Source of the DNA: Stenotrophomonas ginsengisoli
GTDB lineage: Bacteria; Pseudomonadota; Gammaproteobacteria; Xanthomonadales; Xanthomonadaceae
DNA length: 64,000 nucleotides
Reading direction: 5' to 3'
Assembly (NCBI RefSeq): GCF_001431485.1
Contig: NZ_LDJM01000006.1
Coordinates: 1 to 64,000, forward strand
The notes beneath the pieces were generated by a model. It saw nothing but the letters and a program-made list of their open reading frames with translations. It was not told the DNA's origin and ran no database searches. A program made the position numbers and the translations under genes. Positions 17,416 to 26,699 of this stretch are shown here, piece by piece. How positions within the stretch are numbered: position 1 is the first letter of the stretch; the number at the start of each line of letters is the position of its first letter.

Positions 17416-18565
17416 AACACCAAAACCCAGCAAGCCGACCAAGGCGATGGCTGCACCGGTGGAGTTGACGGCATCGGCCAACGTCGAAAGCCAAGGCGAA
17501 TTTGTTCTCTACACCACAGACGACGGCCTCACCCGCGTGGAAATGCGGGCCGAGGGCGACTCGCTATGGCTCAGCCAGGCCGAAATCGCCACGCTGTTCC
17601 AGACCACGCCGCAAAACGTCACCCAGCATGTGAAAGCCATCTATGCTGAGGGGGAGGCAGACCCAGAGGCAACTTGTAAGTCCAGCTTACAAGTTCGCCA
17701 GGAGGGTGGGCGGCTCGTCCGCCGCAATGTGCGCTTCTATAGCTTGGAGGTCATCTTGGCCGTCGGCTACCGGGCGCGCTCGGCACGCGGCACTCAGTTC
17801 CGCCAATGGGCCACGGCCAACTTGAGCGAATACCTCCTCAAGGGCTTCGTGCTCGACGACGTGCGCCTGAAGAACCCGCCTGTGGGTGACTCTGTACTAC
17901 CAGACCGCTTCGGCGAGTTGTTGGAGCGCATCCGCGACATCCGCGCCAGCGAGCGTCGCATGTACCTGAGGGTGCGCGAAATCTTCGCCCTGGCGGCTGA
18001 TTACGCACCCACGCTGCCCGAGACCACCGCCTTTTTCCGCATCATCCAGAACAAGCTGCACTACGCCGTATCGGGCCAGACCGCCGCCGAGATCATCCGC
18101 ACCCGCGCCGACCACACCCAGCCCAACATGGGCCTGACCACCACCCGCAAGGGCCAGGTGCAGAAGGCCGACGTGGGAGTGGCCAAGAACTACCTGACCG
18201 AGCAGGAGATCACCGAGCTGAACCGCATCGTCACCATGTGGCTGGATTTTGCCGAAGACCAGGCGACACGCCGCAAGGAAGTCTTCCTGAAGGACTGGAC
18301 CGAGAAGCTCGACGCCTTCCTCAGCTTCAACGACCGTCAGGTGCTGGTGGGCGCCGGCAAGGTGTCGCATAAGCAGGCCGTGGCACATGCACAGAGCGAG
18401 TACGAACAGTTTGCGGCGCAGCGGAGGGCTGCATTGGAGACAGCAGGCGAGGACTATGCGGTGCGCATGCTTGGTTCAGTATCTGCCGACGCAGATACCT
18501 TGAACGAGCTGGGACAGATCGCAAAGCGGCTGACAAAGAAGAAGGGAGGTCATGATGTTGCCTGA
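17408..18565 (+). CDS. RhuM-family protein within the type I operon
   Basis: The 385-residue product belongs to the RhuM (virulence RhuM) family, first named from a Salmonella pathogenicity island. Signs are the N-terminal DNA-binding-like region WLSQAEIATLFQTTPQNVTQHVKAI, the VRFYSLEVILAVGYRARSAR segment, and a Fic/DOC-like central region (FFRIIQNKLHYAVSGQTAAEII, about 210-230). It overlaps hsdM by 8 nt and hsdS by 14 nt, so it is translated as part of the operon. RhuM genes are repeatedly found inside type I loci, but their biochemical role is not established; a regulatory or accessory defence role is inference. Confidence 0.87.
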   Translation: MSKTPKPSKPTKAMAAPVELTASANVESQGEFVLYTTDDGLTRVEMRAEGDSLWLSQAEIATLFQTTPQNVTQHVKAIYAEGEADPEATCKSSLQVRQEGGRLVRRNVRFYSLEVILAVGYRARSARGTQFRQWATANLSEYLLKGFVLDDVRLKNPPVGDSVLPDRFGELLERIRDIRASERRMYLRVREIFALAADYAPTLPETTAFFRIIQNKLHYAVSGQTAAEIIRTRADHTQPNMGLTTTRKGQVQKADVGVAKNYLTEQEITELNRIVTMWLDFAEDQATRRKEVFLKDWTEKLDAFLSFNDRQVLVGAGKVSHKQAVAHAQSEYEQFAAQRRAALETAGEDYAVRMLGSVSADADTLNELGQIAKRLTKKKGGHDVA

Positions 18566-19739
18566 TGGATGGAGGACCACAACTGTCGGCCAGAGCTGCT
18601 CGATCAGAAACAAGTTGCGCTTCCCTTTGAGTGCAGAAAATCGAGCTGGTATGCAGGGCCAATACCCTTACTTCGGTCCTACTGGACAACTGGACTCGAT
18701 TGACCACTATCGGATCGACGAACCGTTCGCTCTTATCGGTGAGGACGGTGACCACTTCCTGAAGTTCCGAGATCGCCCGATGACGATCTACTTTGAAGGC
18801 AAGGCCAACGTCAACAACCATGCACACATCATCGGCGACTCTGAGGAGTGCCTGGCCAAGTGGCTCTATTACTGCTTTATGCATCGCGACCTCACGCCCA
18901 TGCTTTCGAGGCAGGGGGTCGGACGCTACAAGCTAACGAAGGCTGGCTTAGAAAAGCTTGAGTTTCCACTGCCGCCCAAACCAGAACAGGCTGCAATCGT
19001 GCGAGCTCTGTCCACATGGGATCAAGCTATCGCTACATCTGAGGGTCTGTTGGTAAATGCTCAACTGCAGATGGATGGCTTGCTTCAGCAACTGCTCATA
19101 AAGCCCACGGTGCGGGGCGATTGGAATACACGCCCGATTAGCGAGATTTCTGAAAGGATTCAACGACGGGCGAATGAAGATCAAGAATTGCCTATTCTGA
19201 TGATCTCGTCGGGCAGCGGCTTCGTGCGCCAGGACGAAAAGTACAGCCGCTTCATGGCGGGCAAGAGCGTTGAAAACTACATCGCGCTGGATCAAGGTGA
19301 GTTCGCGTACAACAAGGGCAACTCCAAGTCATACGAGTTTGGCTGCGTCTTTTCATTGAACACATACGAGCGGGGATTGGTGCCCAATGTCTATGTCTGC
19401 TTCAAGCTGTCGCCCGAACTGAACGCAGTTTTCTACGAGCACCTGTTTCGAGCCGATTTCCTGCATGACCAGCTCGGCGCTCTGGTCAACACGGGGGTGC
19501 GTAACAACGGGCTGCTGAACATCAAGCCGGTGGACTTCCTGGCCTGTCAGGTGCCGGTACCACCTTTGGATGTGCAGAACCGAATCGCTGAGGTGCTTAC
19601 GACCGCTGCGAAACGGGTCGCATTGCAGGAGCGTGATTTAGAACTGCTCAAGCAAGAAAAAACTGCCCTCATGTCCCAGCTCCTGACCGGCAAACGCCGC
19701 GTCAAGCTGCTGGATACCGAGGCAGAGGTGCAGGCATGA
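18552..19739 (+). CDS. hsdS: type I restriction-modification specificity subunit
   Basis: HsdS sets the target sequence for the M2S methylase and R2M2S nuclease. The 395-residue protein has two target-recognition domains (about 5-140 and 195-345), each followed by a conserved helical spacer (LPPKPEQAAIVRALSTWDQA; VPPLDVQNRIAEVLTTAAKR). GGGAGG lies just before the ATG codons at 18552 and 18555; either may be used. Its stop overlaps the hsdR start (ATGA). The first domain begins with the usual WRTTTVGQ-like strand. Confidence 0.94.
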   Translation: MMLPDGWRTTTVGQSCSIRNKLRFPLSAENRAGMQGQYPYFGPTGQLDSIDHYRIDEPFALIGEDGDHFLKFRDRPMTIYFEGKANVNNHAHIIGDSEECLAKWLYYCFMHRDLTPMLSRQGVGRYKLTKAGLEKLEFPLPPKPEQAAIVRALSTWDQAIATSEGLLVNAQLQMDGLLQQLLIKPTVRGDWNTRPISEISERIQRRANEDQELPILMISSGSGFVRQDEKYSRFMAGKSVENYIALDQGEFAYNKGNSKSYEFGCVFSLNTYERGLVPNVYVCFKLSPELNAVFYEHLFRADFLHDQLGALVNTGVRNNGLLNIKPVDFLACQVPVPPLDVQNRIAEVLTTAAKRVALQERDLELLKQEKTALMSQLLTGKRRVKLLDTEAEVQA

Positions 19740-22700
19740 ACAGTACGCCCAACTCTCGCGAGCAGTACAGCGCCCACCTGCCCGCGCTGCACCTGCTGTG
19801 CAACCTGGGCTGGAGCTTTCTGACCACGGCGCAGGCGCTGGCGATGCGTGGCAGCACTCGCGAGGTGCTGCTCAAGCCCAGGCTGATCGAGGTGCTGCAA
19901 ACCCGGCGCTACGAATACAAGGGCCAGTGGTACCCGTTGTCGCCCAGCGGCATCGACCAGATCGTGCGGGAGTTGTCGGCGCTCAGTCTGGCTGAAGGGC
20001 TGATGCCCGCCAATGAGCGGCTGTATGGCAAGCTGGCGCTGGGCATCACGGTGACGGAGTTCATGCCCGATGGCAAAAAGCACCAGCCCACCATCGCGGT
20101 GATCGACTGGGCCGACGCCCTGGCCAACCGCTGGGATGTGACCGAAGAGCTGGAAGTGCTGGCTGCGCAGGGCACGCACCACCGAACGCCCGATGTGGTG
20201 GCGTATGTGAACGGCATCCCGCTGGCCGTCATCGAGGCCAAGCGGCCCGAGTCGGGCGGCGGCAGCCACCCTGCCAAGGCGATGGTGAAGGAGGGGATCA
20301 GCCAGCACCTGCGCAACCAGCGGCCAGACGAGATTCCCAACCTGTTTGCCTACGCCCAGCTGCTTCTGTCCATCAGCCAGACTGAGGGGCGCTACGGCAC
20401 CACGCACACGGCGGCCAAGTTCTGGGCCAAGTGGCGGGAAGAGGAGTTTGACGAGGCCCACATGCAGGCGCTCAAGAACAAGGCCCTCAAGCCGGATGTG
20501 CGTGCGGAGCTGTTCGACGGCAAACCTGCCGCGCTGGCGGCGTACTTCGACACGCTGTGGAGCGCCCCCATGCAGGCCACCGAGCAGGATCGCTTGCTGG
20601 TGAGCCTGCTGACCCCGGCTCGGTTGCTTGAATTCCTGCGCGGCTATGTCCTGTTCGACCGCAAGGTGGGCAAGATCGTGGCCCGCTACCAGCAGTTCTT
20701 TGGCATCCGTGCGCTGCTGGCACGCATCAGCCAGAAGAAGCCCGAATCACAAGGCGGTGGCCGCGAGGGTGGCGTGGTGTGGCACACCACGGGGTCGGGC
20801 AAAAGCTTCACTATGGTGTTCCTGACCAAGGCGCTACTGCTGGTGGATGCCTTGAAGGAATGCCGCATAGTGGTGGTGACCGACCGCATTGACCTGGAAA
20901 CCCAGCTTGCCCGTAACTTCATGACCGGTGGCGCCTTTGGCTCCAGTATCGCCACGCAAAAAGAGGGTGAAAAAAGCCGCAGTCTTTCTGGGCGCGACTT
21001 GGCTAAGCGTATTGGTACTGGCACGGAGCGCATCACCTTCACGCTGGTACACAAGTTCAATTCGGCATCCAAACTGCCGGAGTGCCGCAACGACTCGGCC
21101 GACATGATTGTGCTGGTGGACGAAGGCCACCGCAGCCATGGCGGTGAAACGCATGAGCGCATGAAGAAGGCGCTGCCCAAGGCGGCCTACATCGCCTTCA
21201 CCGGCACCCCATTGCTCAAGGACGAAAAGACGGCCAACAAGTTCGGCCCCATCGTGCATGCCTACACCATGCAGCGCGCGGTGGAGGACGAAACCGTGGC
21301 CCCGCTGCTGTACGAAGAGCGTGTACCCGAGTTGGACATCAACGAAGAGGCGGTGAACCGCTGGTTCGAGAAGATCACCAGCAACCTCAGCGATGCCCAG
21401 CGCACCGACCTGAAAAAGAAGTTCGCCAAGAAGGGCGCCATCTACGGTGCAGCCAACCGCATTGAGTTGATTGCCTGGGACATCGCCACCCACTTCAACG
21501 AGAACATCAAAAAGCTGGGTCTTGGCCTGAAGGGACAGGTTGCCACCGACAGCAAGCTCGACGCCATTCGCTACAAGAAGGCGCTGGACGACACCGGCTT
21601 GGTGACCAGTGCGGTGGTGATCTCGGCCCCGGACACGCGTGAAGGCAATTCCGATGTGGACGAGGACACGCTGCCCGAGGTGCAAAAGTGGTGGAAGCAA
21701 GCCATGGCCACCTGCGGCAACGATGCCGAGACCTATGAGAAGCAGGTGGTCAGTGACTTTGGTACGGACGGTGCCCCTGACTTGCTGATCGTTGTAGACA
21801 AGCTGCTGACGGGCTTTGATGAGCCCCGAAACACGGTGCTGTACATCGACAAGCCCCTGAAAGGACACAATCTGATTCAGGCCGTGGCACGCGTCAACCG
21901 CCTGCATGACGCCAAGCGTTACGGCGTATTGGTGGACTATCGAGGGATCTTGAAGGAACTCGACACTGCCATCCGCTCCTACCAGGACTTGGAAGCTCGC
22001 ACGCAAGGCGGCTTTGACATCAGCGACCTGGAGGGCCTGTGCCGACAGTTCAACACGGAGTACAAGCGCCTGCCTGCTTTGCACGATGCACTGTGGTCGT
22101 TCTTCAAGTCGGTAACCAACAAGCTCGACAGCGAGCAGTACCGGCAGGTACTGGCACCGAAATTTGTGAAGGGTAGCGATGGCGAGGAGTATGACGAGCG
22201 GCAGAAGCTGCGAGACGACTTCTACGAGGCACTGACAGCATTTGGCCTGTGCTTGCAGACAGCGCTTTCATCCCGCAGCTTCTTCGAGGACAAGAGCTTT
22301 TCTGAAGCGCAGATCGCCCGGTACAAGGCTGATCTCCGCTTCTTCACCGAGCTGCGCCAGACCGCTCGTCGTGATGCGATGGAGACGGTGGATTACAGCG
22401 TCTTTGAAGAGCAAATCCGAAAGCTGGTGGACAAACAGGTCATCGGAACGGAAGTGCGAGATCCTGATGGCGTCTATCTGGTGCACCAATTGGGGCAGGC
22501 GGAAGACCCGAAGGACTGGTCGGAAGAGAAAACGCGCAACGAGACGGACATGATCCGTACCCGGCTGCGCAAAACCATCGAGCAGGAGCTGGCGGCCGAC
22601 CCCTATGCACAGAAAGTGTTTGGCGAGCTGCTGCGTCAGGCCATCGCTGAAGCGGAGGCCATGTTCGACCATCCATTGAAGCAGTACGCCCTGTTCAAGT

Positions 22701-23047
22701 CCTTTGAAGAAAAGCTGGACGCCCGTTCCGCCCCGGATCTGCCGGATGCTTTGGCAGACAAGCCAAATGCCAAGGCCTACTTTGGCGCAATGCGTCTCGT
22801 GCTGGGGGACGAGACCTTTGCAGGGTTGAATGGGGATTTGAAGGACAAGCTGGTGCAACAAGCGATTGCCATGGACACCGTGGTGCGCGACGCAGTGGCA
22901 GAGAACTCACTTAACCCACAGAACATTGAGGCTGCCATTCGCAAGGGTCTGTTGCCCCTGTTGTTTGGCACGCTGGGCTTGGACAACGCCAAGTTGGTGG
23001 TCGAGCAAGTGATCCAGATCACGCGTATCGGTTTGATCAGGTCTTGA
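19736..23047 (+). CDS. hsdR: type I restriction endonuclease subunit
   Basis: HsdR is the ATP-driven translocase and nuclease of the type I enzyme. The 1103-residue protein has a PD-(D/E)xK nuclease domain with Asp153 and Glu167-x-Lys169 (TPDVVAYVNG, LAVIEAKRP), Walker A TTGSGKS (351-357), the DEAD-box-like motif VDEGHRSHGG, motif III FTGTP, and a C-terminal helical domain. All catalytic residues seen are intact. It overlaps hsdS by 4 nt. With hsdM and hsdS it should form a complete restriction system directed at unmodified foreign DNA. Confidence 0.96.
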   Translation: MNSTPNSREQYSAHLPALHLLCNLGWSFLTTAQALAMRGSTREVLLKPRLIEVLQTRRYEYKGQWYPLSPSGIDQIVRELSALSLAEGLMPANERLYGKLALGITVTEFMPDGKKHQPTIAVIDWADALANRWDVTEELEVLAAQGTHHRTPDVVAYVNGIPLAVIEAKRPESGGGSHPAKAMVKEGISQHLRNQRPDEIPNLFAYAQLLLSISQTEGRYGTTHTAAKFWAKWREEEFDEAHMQALKNKALKPDVRAELFDGKPAALAAYFDTLWSAPMQATEQDRLLVSLLTPARLLEFLRGYVLFDRKVGKIVARYQQFFGIRALLARISQKKPESQGGGREGGVVWHTTGSGKSFTMVFLTKALLLVDALKECRIVVVTDRIDLETQLARNFMTGGAFGSSIATQKEGEKSRSLSGRDLAKRIGTGTERITFTLVHKFNSASKLPECRNDSADMIVLVDEGHRSHGGETHERMKKALPKAAYIAFTGTPLLKDEKTANKFGPIVHAYTMQRAVEDETVAPLLYEERVPELDINEEAVNRWFEKITSNLSDAQRTDLKKKFAKKGAIYGAANRIELIAWDIATHFNENIKKLGLGLKGQVATDSKLDAIRYKKALDDTGLVTSAVVISAPDTREGNSDVDEDTLPEVQKWWKQAMATCGNDAETYEKQVVSDFGTDGAPDLLIVVDKLLTGFDEPRNTVLYIDKPLKGHNLIQAVARVNRLHDAKRYGVLVDYRGILKELDTAIRSYQDLEARTQGGFDISDLEGLCRQFNTEYKRLPALHDALWSFFKSVTNKLDSEQYRQVLAPKFVKGSDGEEYDERQKLRDDFYEALTAFGLCLQTALSSRSFFEDKSFSEAQIARYKADLRFFTELRQTARRDAMETVDYSVFEEQIRKLVDKQVIGTEVRDPDGVYLVHQLGQAEDPKDWSEEKTRNETDMIRTRLRKTIEQELAADPYAQKVFGELLRQAIAEAEAMFDHPLKQYALFKSFEEKLDARSAPDLPDALADKPNAKAYFGAMRLVLGDETFAGLNGDLKDKLVQQAIAMDTVVRDAVAENSLNPQNIEAAIRKGLLPLLFGTLGLDNAKLVVEQVIQITRIGLIRS

Positions 23048-23049
23048 GC

Positions 23050-23799
23050 ATGCCGATGTGTGAACAGCTATCCCAGCACCGCATCGCTTATGGCGATGAA
23101 GTCATTGCGTTTCATCTGCGCCGTCAGCCATCACGGTCAGTGACGCGTGTCGCCATTCATGTGGAGCCGGACGCACGCGTGCTGGTGGATGCCTCCGATA
23201 CGGCACCATTGGCAGAGGTTTTGGCTGCGGTGAAAAAACGTGCGCGTTGGATCAGTCAGCATGTCAGTGCTGCCAAGGTGCGATTGGCCCATGTGCTGCC
23301 TAGAGAGTACGTGAGTGGTGAATCATTGCACTACTTGGGCCGGCGTTATCGCCTGAAGGTTGTTATCGACGCAGGATCAAAGGCCCAAGCTAGGATGCGG
23401 GGTGCTTTCATCGTCGTGACGACACCAGAGCAAGCGCCAGCCAAGATCAAAAAAGCGTTGGATGTCTGGTATCGCCAGCGAGCGCGGGAGGTGTTTGCTG
23501 ACCGGCTTGCGGTAGTTTCAGCTCCCCTCCGGTGGATCAAGCAGCTTCCATCAACACGCCTGCAGTTCATGACTGTGCAATGGGGAAGTTGCTCACCCTT
23601 GGGCCGCATCACACTGAACCCGTTGCTGGTGAAGGCCCCACGTGAGTGCATCGACTACGTGCTGCTTCACGAGTTGTGTCACCTTCTTCACCACAATCAC
23701 AGTCCAAAGTTCTATCGGACACTTGATCGACACATGCCTAACTGGAGAGCTGTCAAGGAGAAGCTCGACAATATGGCTGAGGAAGTATTTCGAATCTAG
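23050..23799 (+). CDS. YgjP-like (SprT/M48-type) metallopeptidase at the end of the type I operon
   Basis: The 249-residue protein carries the zinc-protease signature HELCHLLHHNHSPKFY (His207, Glu208, His211 and a downstream His), plus the family segment QWGSCSPLGRITLNP. This is the YgjP/DUF45 group, a common companion of hsdR. A TTG at 23044 overlaps the hsdR stop, but ATG 23050 with AGG 9 nt before it is preferred. The substrate is unknown. Its tight link to the operon suggests a role in control or turnover of the restriction enzyme, which is inference. Confidence 0.88.
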   Translation: MPMCEQLSQHRIAYGDEVIAFHLRRQPSRSVTRVAIHVEPDARVLVDASDTAPLAEVLAAVKKRARWISQHVSAAKVRLAHVLPREYVSGESLHYLGRRYRLKVVIDAGSKAQARMRGAFIVVTTPEQAPAKIKKALDVWYRQRAREVFADRLAVVSAPLRWIKQLPSTRLQFMTVQWGSCSPLGRITLNPLLVKAPRECIDYVLLHELCHLLHHNHSPKFYRTLDRHMPNWRAVKEKLDNMAEEVFRI

Positions 23800-24121
23800 T
23801 GTGATGGTGGCCGGGGTTTCAGTTATTCAAAATAATTTCAAACACATATTACCCAGTTGATGCCGGTGGTTGCTGGCTTCGCGTGTCGATGCTCCGCAAT
23901 GAAGCATCTTCCTTGGGTATGGCTGTATGAAAGAAAGATCCGATTGTCTGTACTGTGTTTTGGTTGTCGCAGCCTCCATCATCGCTGCGGTTGCTCGGTG
24001 TGCTCTGTCTTCGGGCAGTGAAGACATCGAACCCTTTAATTGATACTGCATTGGCATACGCACAAGGCCCGGCATCGTCCGGGCCTTGTGCGTTTGTGCC
24101 ATAAGAAGCGAGGAAAATACG
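23800..24121 (+). other. gene-free interval with a perfect hairpin
   Basis: This 322-bp interval between the type I operon and the mobility module contains no convincing gene. Its first half is AT-richer. At 24061-24090 there is a perfect 12-bp hairpin (CACAAGGCCCGG/CCGGGCCTTGTG, 6-nt loop) with a weak T-run (TTT) after it, which may terminate the upstream operon. AGCGAGG follows as the ribosome-binding site of the next gene. Confidence 0.6.
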
Positions 24122-25078
24122 ATGCATCTGGTTGAAACGATGGCTTATGCGGGTGCTAAGCCGTGGCATGGTCTGGGCAATAAGCTTGAACAGCACCAGC
24201 CCATTGAGGTCTGGAAGCGTCAGGCAGGCATGGATTGGCAGATCGAGGACTCCGAGGTCCGCTTCATCACCGGTAGCAATGCCATCGGTGCCATCCATTC
24301 CTTCCCGGAGCAGAAGGTTCTGTATCGCTCCGATACCAGGGAGCCGCTGGCTGTCGTCTCCAAGCGGTTCAAGGTTGTCCAGCCGGGAGAGATCCTGGAG
24401 TTCTACCGTGATCTGACGCATCACAGTGGCTTTGAACTGGAGACGGCGGGGGTGCTCAAGGGTGGCAAGAAGTTCTGGGCCATGGCTCGGACGGGCCAGA
24501 GCACTTCGCTGAAGGGGCGTGACCGGGTGGATGGCTATCTTTTGCTTGCTACTGCCTGTGACGGCACGTTGGCCACCACGGCGCAGTTCACCTCGGTGCG
24601 CGTGGTGTGCAACAACACCTTACAGATCGCTCTGGGAGACAGCAGTGGAGCCATCAAGGTCCCGCACCGCAGTCAGTTCGACCCGGATGCTGTGAAGCGC
24701 CAGTTGGGGATCACCGTCTCGACCTGGGACAACTTCGTGTCTCGCATGAAAGCCCTCTGTGACCGTCCAGTTGACCCCGATACGGTCGATGGTCTGTTGC
24801 GACGGGTGCTTACCTACCAAGGCCAGGGCACCACCGCTGAGGTCGTCAACGAGCAGGCGCTGGCCAGTGTCCGTGCCCTGTATGAGGGCGGCGGTCGTGG
24901 CGCGTTGTTGCCTTCCAGCCGTGCAACGGCCTGGGGCGTACTCAACAGCGTCACGGAGTACGTTGACCACCACCGACGAGCCCGTAGCGATGATCACCGC
25001 CGTGATGCGGCATGGTTCGGTGCTGGAGCTCAGCTCAAGCAGCGCGCGTGGGATGAAGTGATGAAGTTGGTGGCCTGA
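24122..25078 (+). CDS. DUF932-family protein (phage/plasmid-like)
   Basis: The 318-residue product matches the DUF932 family found on phages, plasmids and integrative elements: N-terminal MAYAGAKPWHGLGN, VVSKRFKVVQPGEILEFYRDL, FTSVRVVCNNTL, and a C-terminal YVDHHRRAR segment. Its biochemical role is unknown; family members usually neighbour recombination and single-strand-binding genes. ATG 24122 follows AGCGAGG. Its stop overlaps the start of the RadC-like gene, so the two are coupled. It opens the element's mobility/recombination module. Confidence 0.88.
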   Translation: MHLVETMAYAGAKPWHGLGNKLEQHQPIEVWKRQAGMDWQIEDSEVRFITGSNAIGAIHSFPEQKVLYRSDTREPLAVVSKRFKVVQPGEILEFYRDLTHHSGFELETAGVLKGGKKFWAMARTGQSTSLKGRDRVDGYLLLATACDGTLATTAQFTSVRVVCNNTLQIALGDSSGAIKVPHRSQFDPDAVKRQLGITVSTWDNFVSRMKALCDRPVDPDTVDGLLRRVLTYQGQGTTAEVVNEQALASVRALYEGGGRGALLPSSRATAWGVLNSVTEYVDHHRRARSDDHRRDAAWFGAGAQLKQRAWDEVMKLVA

Positions 25079-25587
25079 TGGAAGCGCATGCCTATCACAT
25101 GACCACATCAGGGGCCGGATCCAATGAGGAGGAGAGCAGGATCCGGGTACGTGAGGACAGGACGATTGCGAGGGCGCTGCAGATCCTGCAGAAACGGGCA
25201 TCGTTGCCAGGGGAAGTGCTGGGAGGAGCAACCCAGGGTGCATTGTTCTTCCGGCTACGTCTGGGGGGCGAAGACCGCGAGCATTTCGAGGTCGCCTTTC
25301 TCAACACGCAGTTCCAGCTCATCGCAGTTGAGCGGCTTTTCTCAGGGACGATTGATGCAGCGGAGGTCCATCCTCGGATCGTGGTTCAGAGGGCACTTGC
25401 CCACAATGCATCGGCGGTACTCATGGCTCACAACCATCCAAGCGGTAGCTTGCAGCCATCTGCGTCAGATCGGGCAGTCACGGCGCGGCTGAAGGCTGCC
25501 TTGGACACCGTGGACGTGAGGCTGTTGGACCACTTCGTCGTAACCACTCATGAGGTGGTCTCGATGGCCTCTCAAGGCATGGTCTGA
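25078..25587 (+). CDS. RadC-like JAB-domain protein
   Basis: The 169-residue product has the RadC/JAB metal-binding signature: HPRIVVQRALAHNAS and AHNHPSGSLQPSASD, with the HxH and distal Asp of the JAMM-like site. Short RadC proteins of this kind (no helix-hairpin-helix) are typical of mobile elements, and their function is not known; the former link to DNA repair is not supported. It starts on the A of the DUF932 stop codon. A terminator follows before the YqaJ gene. Confidence 0.87.
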   Translation: MEAHAYHMTTSGAGSNEEESRIRVREDRTIARALQILQKRASLPGEVLGGATQGALFFRLRLGGEDREHFEVAFLNTQFQLIAVERLFSGTIDAAEVHPRIVVQRALAHNASAVLMAHNHPSGSLQPSASDRAVTARLKAALDTVDVRLLDHFVVTTHEVVSMASQGMV

Positions 25588-25665
25588 CAGACCTGCAGCG
25601 AGCAGTGCTGTCGCTTCGCTCATCCATCTTGCCCACATCGATAGCTTGAAATGAAAGACCTGACC

Positions 25666-25694
25666 AAGGCCGCCCATCAAGGCGGCCTTTTTTA
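25666..25694 (+). terminator. terminator between the radC-like and yqaJ-like genes
   Basis: AAGGCCGCC pairs perfectly with GGCGGCCTT across a 6-nt loop, followed by six T residues. Expression of the yqaJ gene therefore needs read-through or its own promoter. Confidence 0.8.
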
Positions 25695-25709
25695 TTCTGG
25701 AGATTGCCA

Positions 25710-26699
25710 ATGAGCAAGCACACCGCGTTGCGTTTGGTTGATACGCGTTCACTGGATCGCCAGCAGTGGCTGGAGGTCCGCAATGGCGGCATCGGTAGTT
25801 CGGATGCCGCCACGGCCGTCGGGTTGAACCCTTACAAGAGCCAGCTGGAGCTGTGGCAGGAGAAGACGGGCCGCAAGCCAATGGAAGAGATCCCCCCTGG
25901 ACAAGAGGATCCCCGCTACTGGGGAACCCTGCTCGAACCCATGGTGGCCACGGCCTACCAGGAGCGCACGGGGAACCGGGTACGCCGGGTCAACGCCGTT
26001 CTGCAGCATCCGACCTTCCCGCACATGCTGGCCAACCTCGATCGAGAGGTAATTGGTTCCCCGGCGGTCCAAATTCTTGAGTGCAAGACAGCAGGGGAGT
26101 TCGGCTCTCGGCTGTGGAAAGACGGGGTTCCCGAGTACGTGCAGCTGCAGGTACAGCATCAGTTGGCAGTGACGGGGAAGCAGGCAGCAGATGTGGCAGT
26201 GCTGCTGTGCGGCCAGGCGCTAAGGATCCACCGTATTGAGCGAGATGAAGAGATCATCAGCCGCCTGGTGGTATTGGAGGCCCGGTTTTGGGAGCACGTC
26301 ATCAATGACATTGAGCCACCAGCCGATGGCTCGGAGTCAGCGGCCAGGGCGTTGCGGAGCTTGTACCCAGGCAAGGATACCGTTGTCGATTTCAGTCAGG
26401 ACCAGGAATTGGTCGAGACCTTCACCAACCTGGTCTCGTTCACTGAGGCAGTTGCCGAGCAGGAACAGCAGGTAGAACTGCTCAAGCAGACGCTGCAGCA
26501 AGCTATGGGGGACGCTTCCATTGCCCGGTTCGGTTCACTGGGAGAAGTCATCTACCGCCGTAGCAAGGATGGCACGTCACTGGATACCAAGCGGCTCGCA
26601 GCCGAGCACCCGGAGATCGCTGCGGCCTACACGGTAGTCCGTCCGGGATCGCGCCGATTCCGGATCAACACCACGATCAAAGAGGTCACATCATGCTGA
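25710..26699 (+). CDS. YqaJ-family phage-type recombinase/exonuclease
   Basis: The 329-residue protein has the YqaJ/lambda-exonuclease nuclease fold: GGIGSSDAATAVGLNPYKS near the start, WGTLLEPMVATAYQERTG, and the catalytic strand pair LDREV...ILECKTAG, the PD-(D/E)xK Glu and Lys. Such enzymes chew one DNA strand for single-strand annealing recombination, usually with a RecT/Bet annealer; no such gene is adjacent here. GGAG (25699-25702) precedes ATG 25710. Its end overlaps the next gene by 7 nt. Confidence 0.88.
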   Translation: MSKHTALRLVDTRSLDRQQWLEVRNGGIGSSDAATAVGLNPYKSQLELWQEKTGRKPMEEIPPGQEDPRYWGTLLEPMVATAYQERTGNRVRRVNAVLQHPTFPHMLANLDREVIGSPAVQILECKTAGEFGSRLWKDGVPEYVQLQVQHQLAVTGKQAADVAVLLCGQALRIHRIERDEEIISRLVVLEARFWEHVINDIEPPADGSESAARALRSLYPGKDTVVDFSQDQELVETFTNLVSFTEAVAEQEQQVELLKQTLQQAMGDASIARFGSLGEVIYRRSKDGTSLDTKRLAAEHPEIAAAYTVVRPGSRRFRINTTIKEVTSC

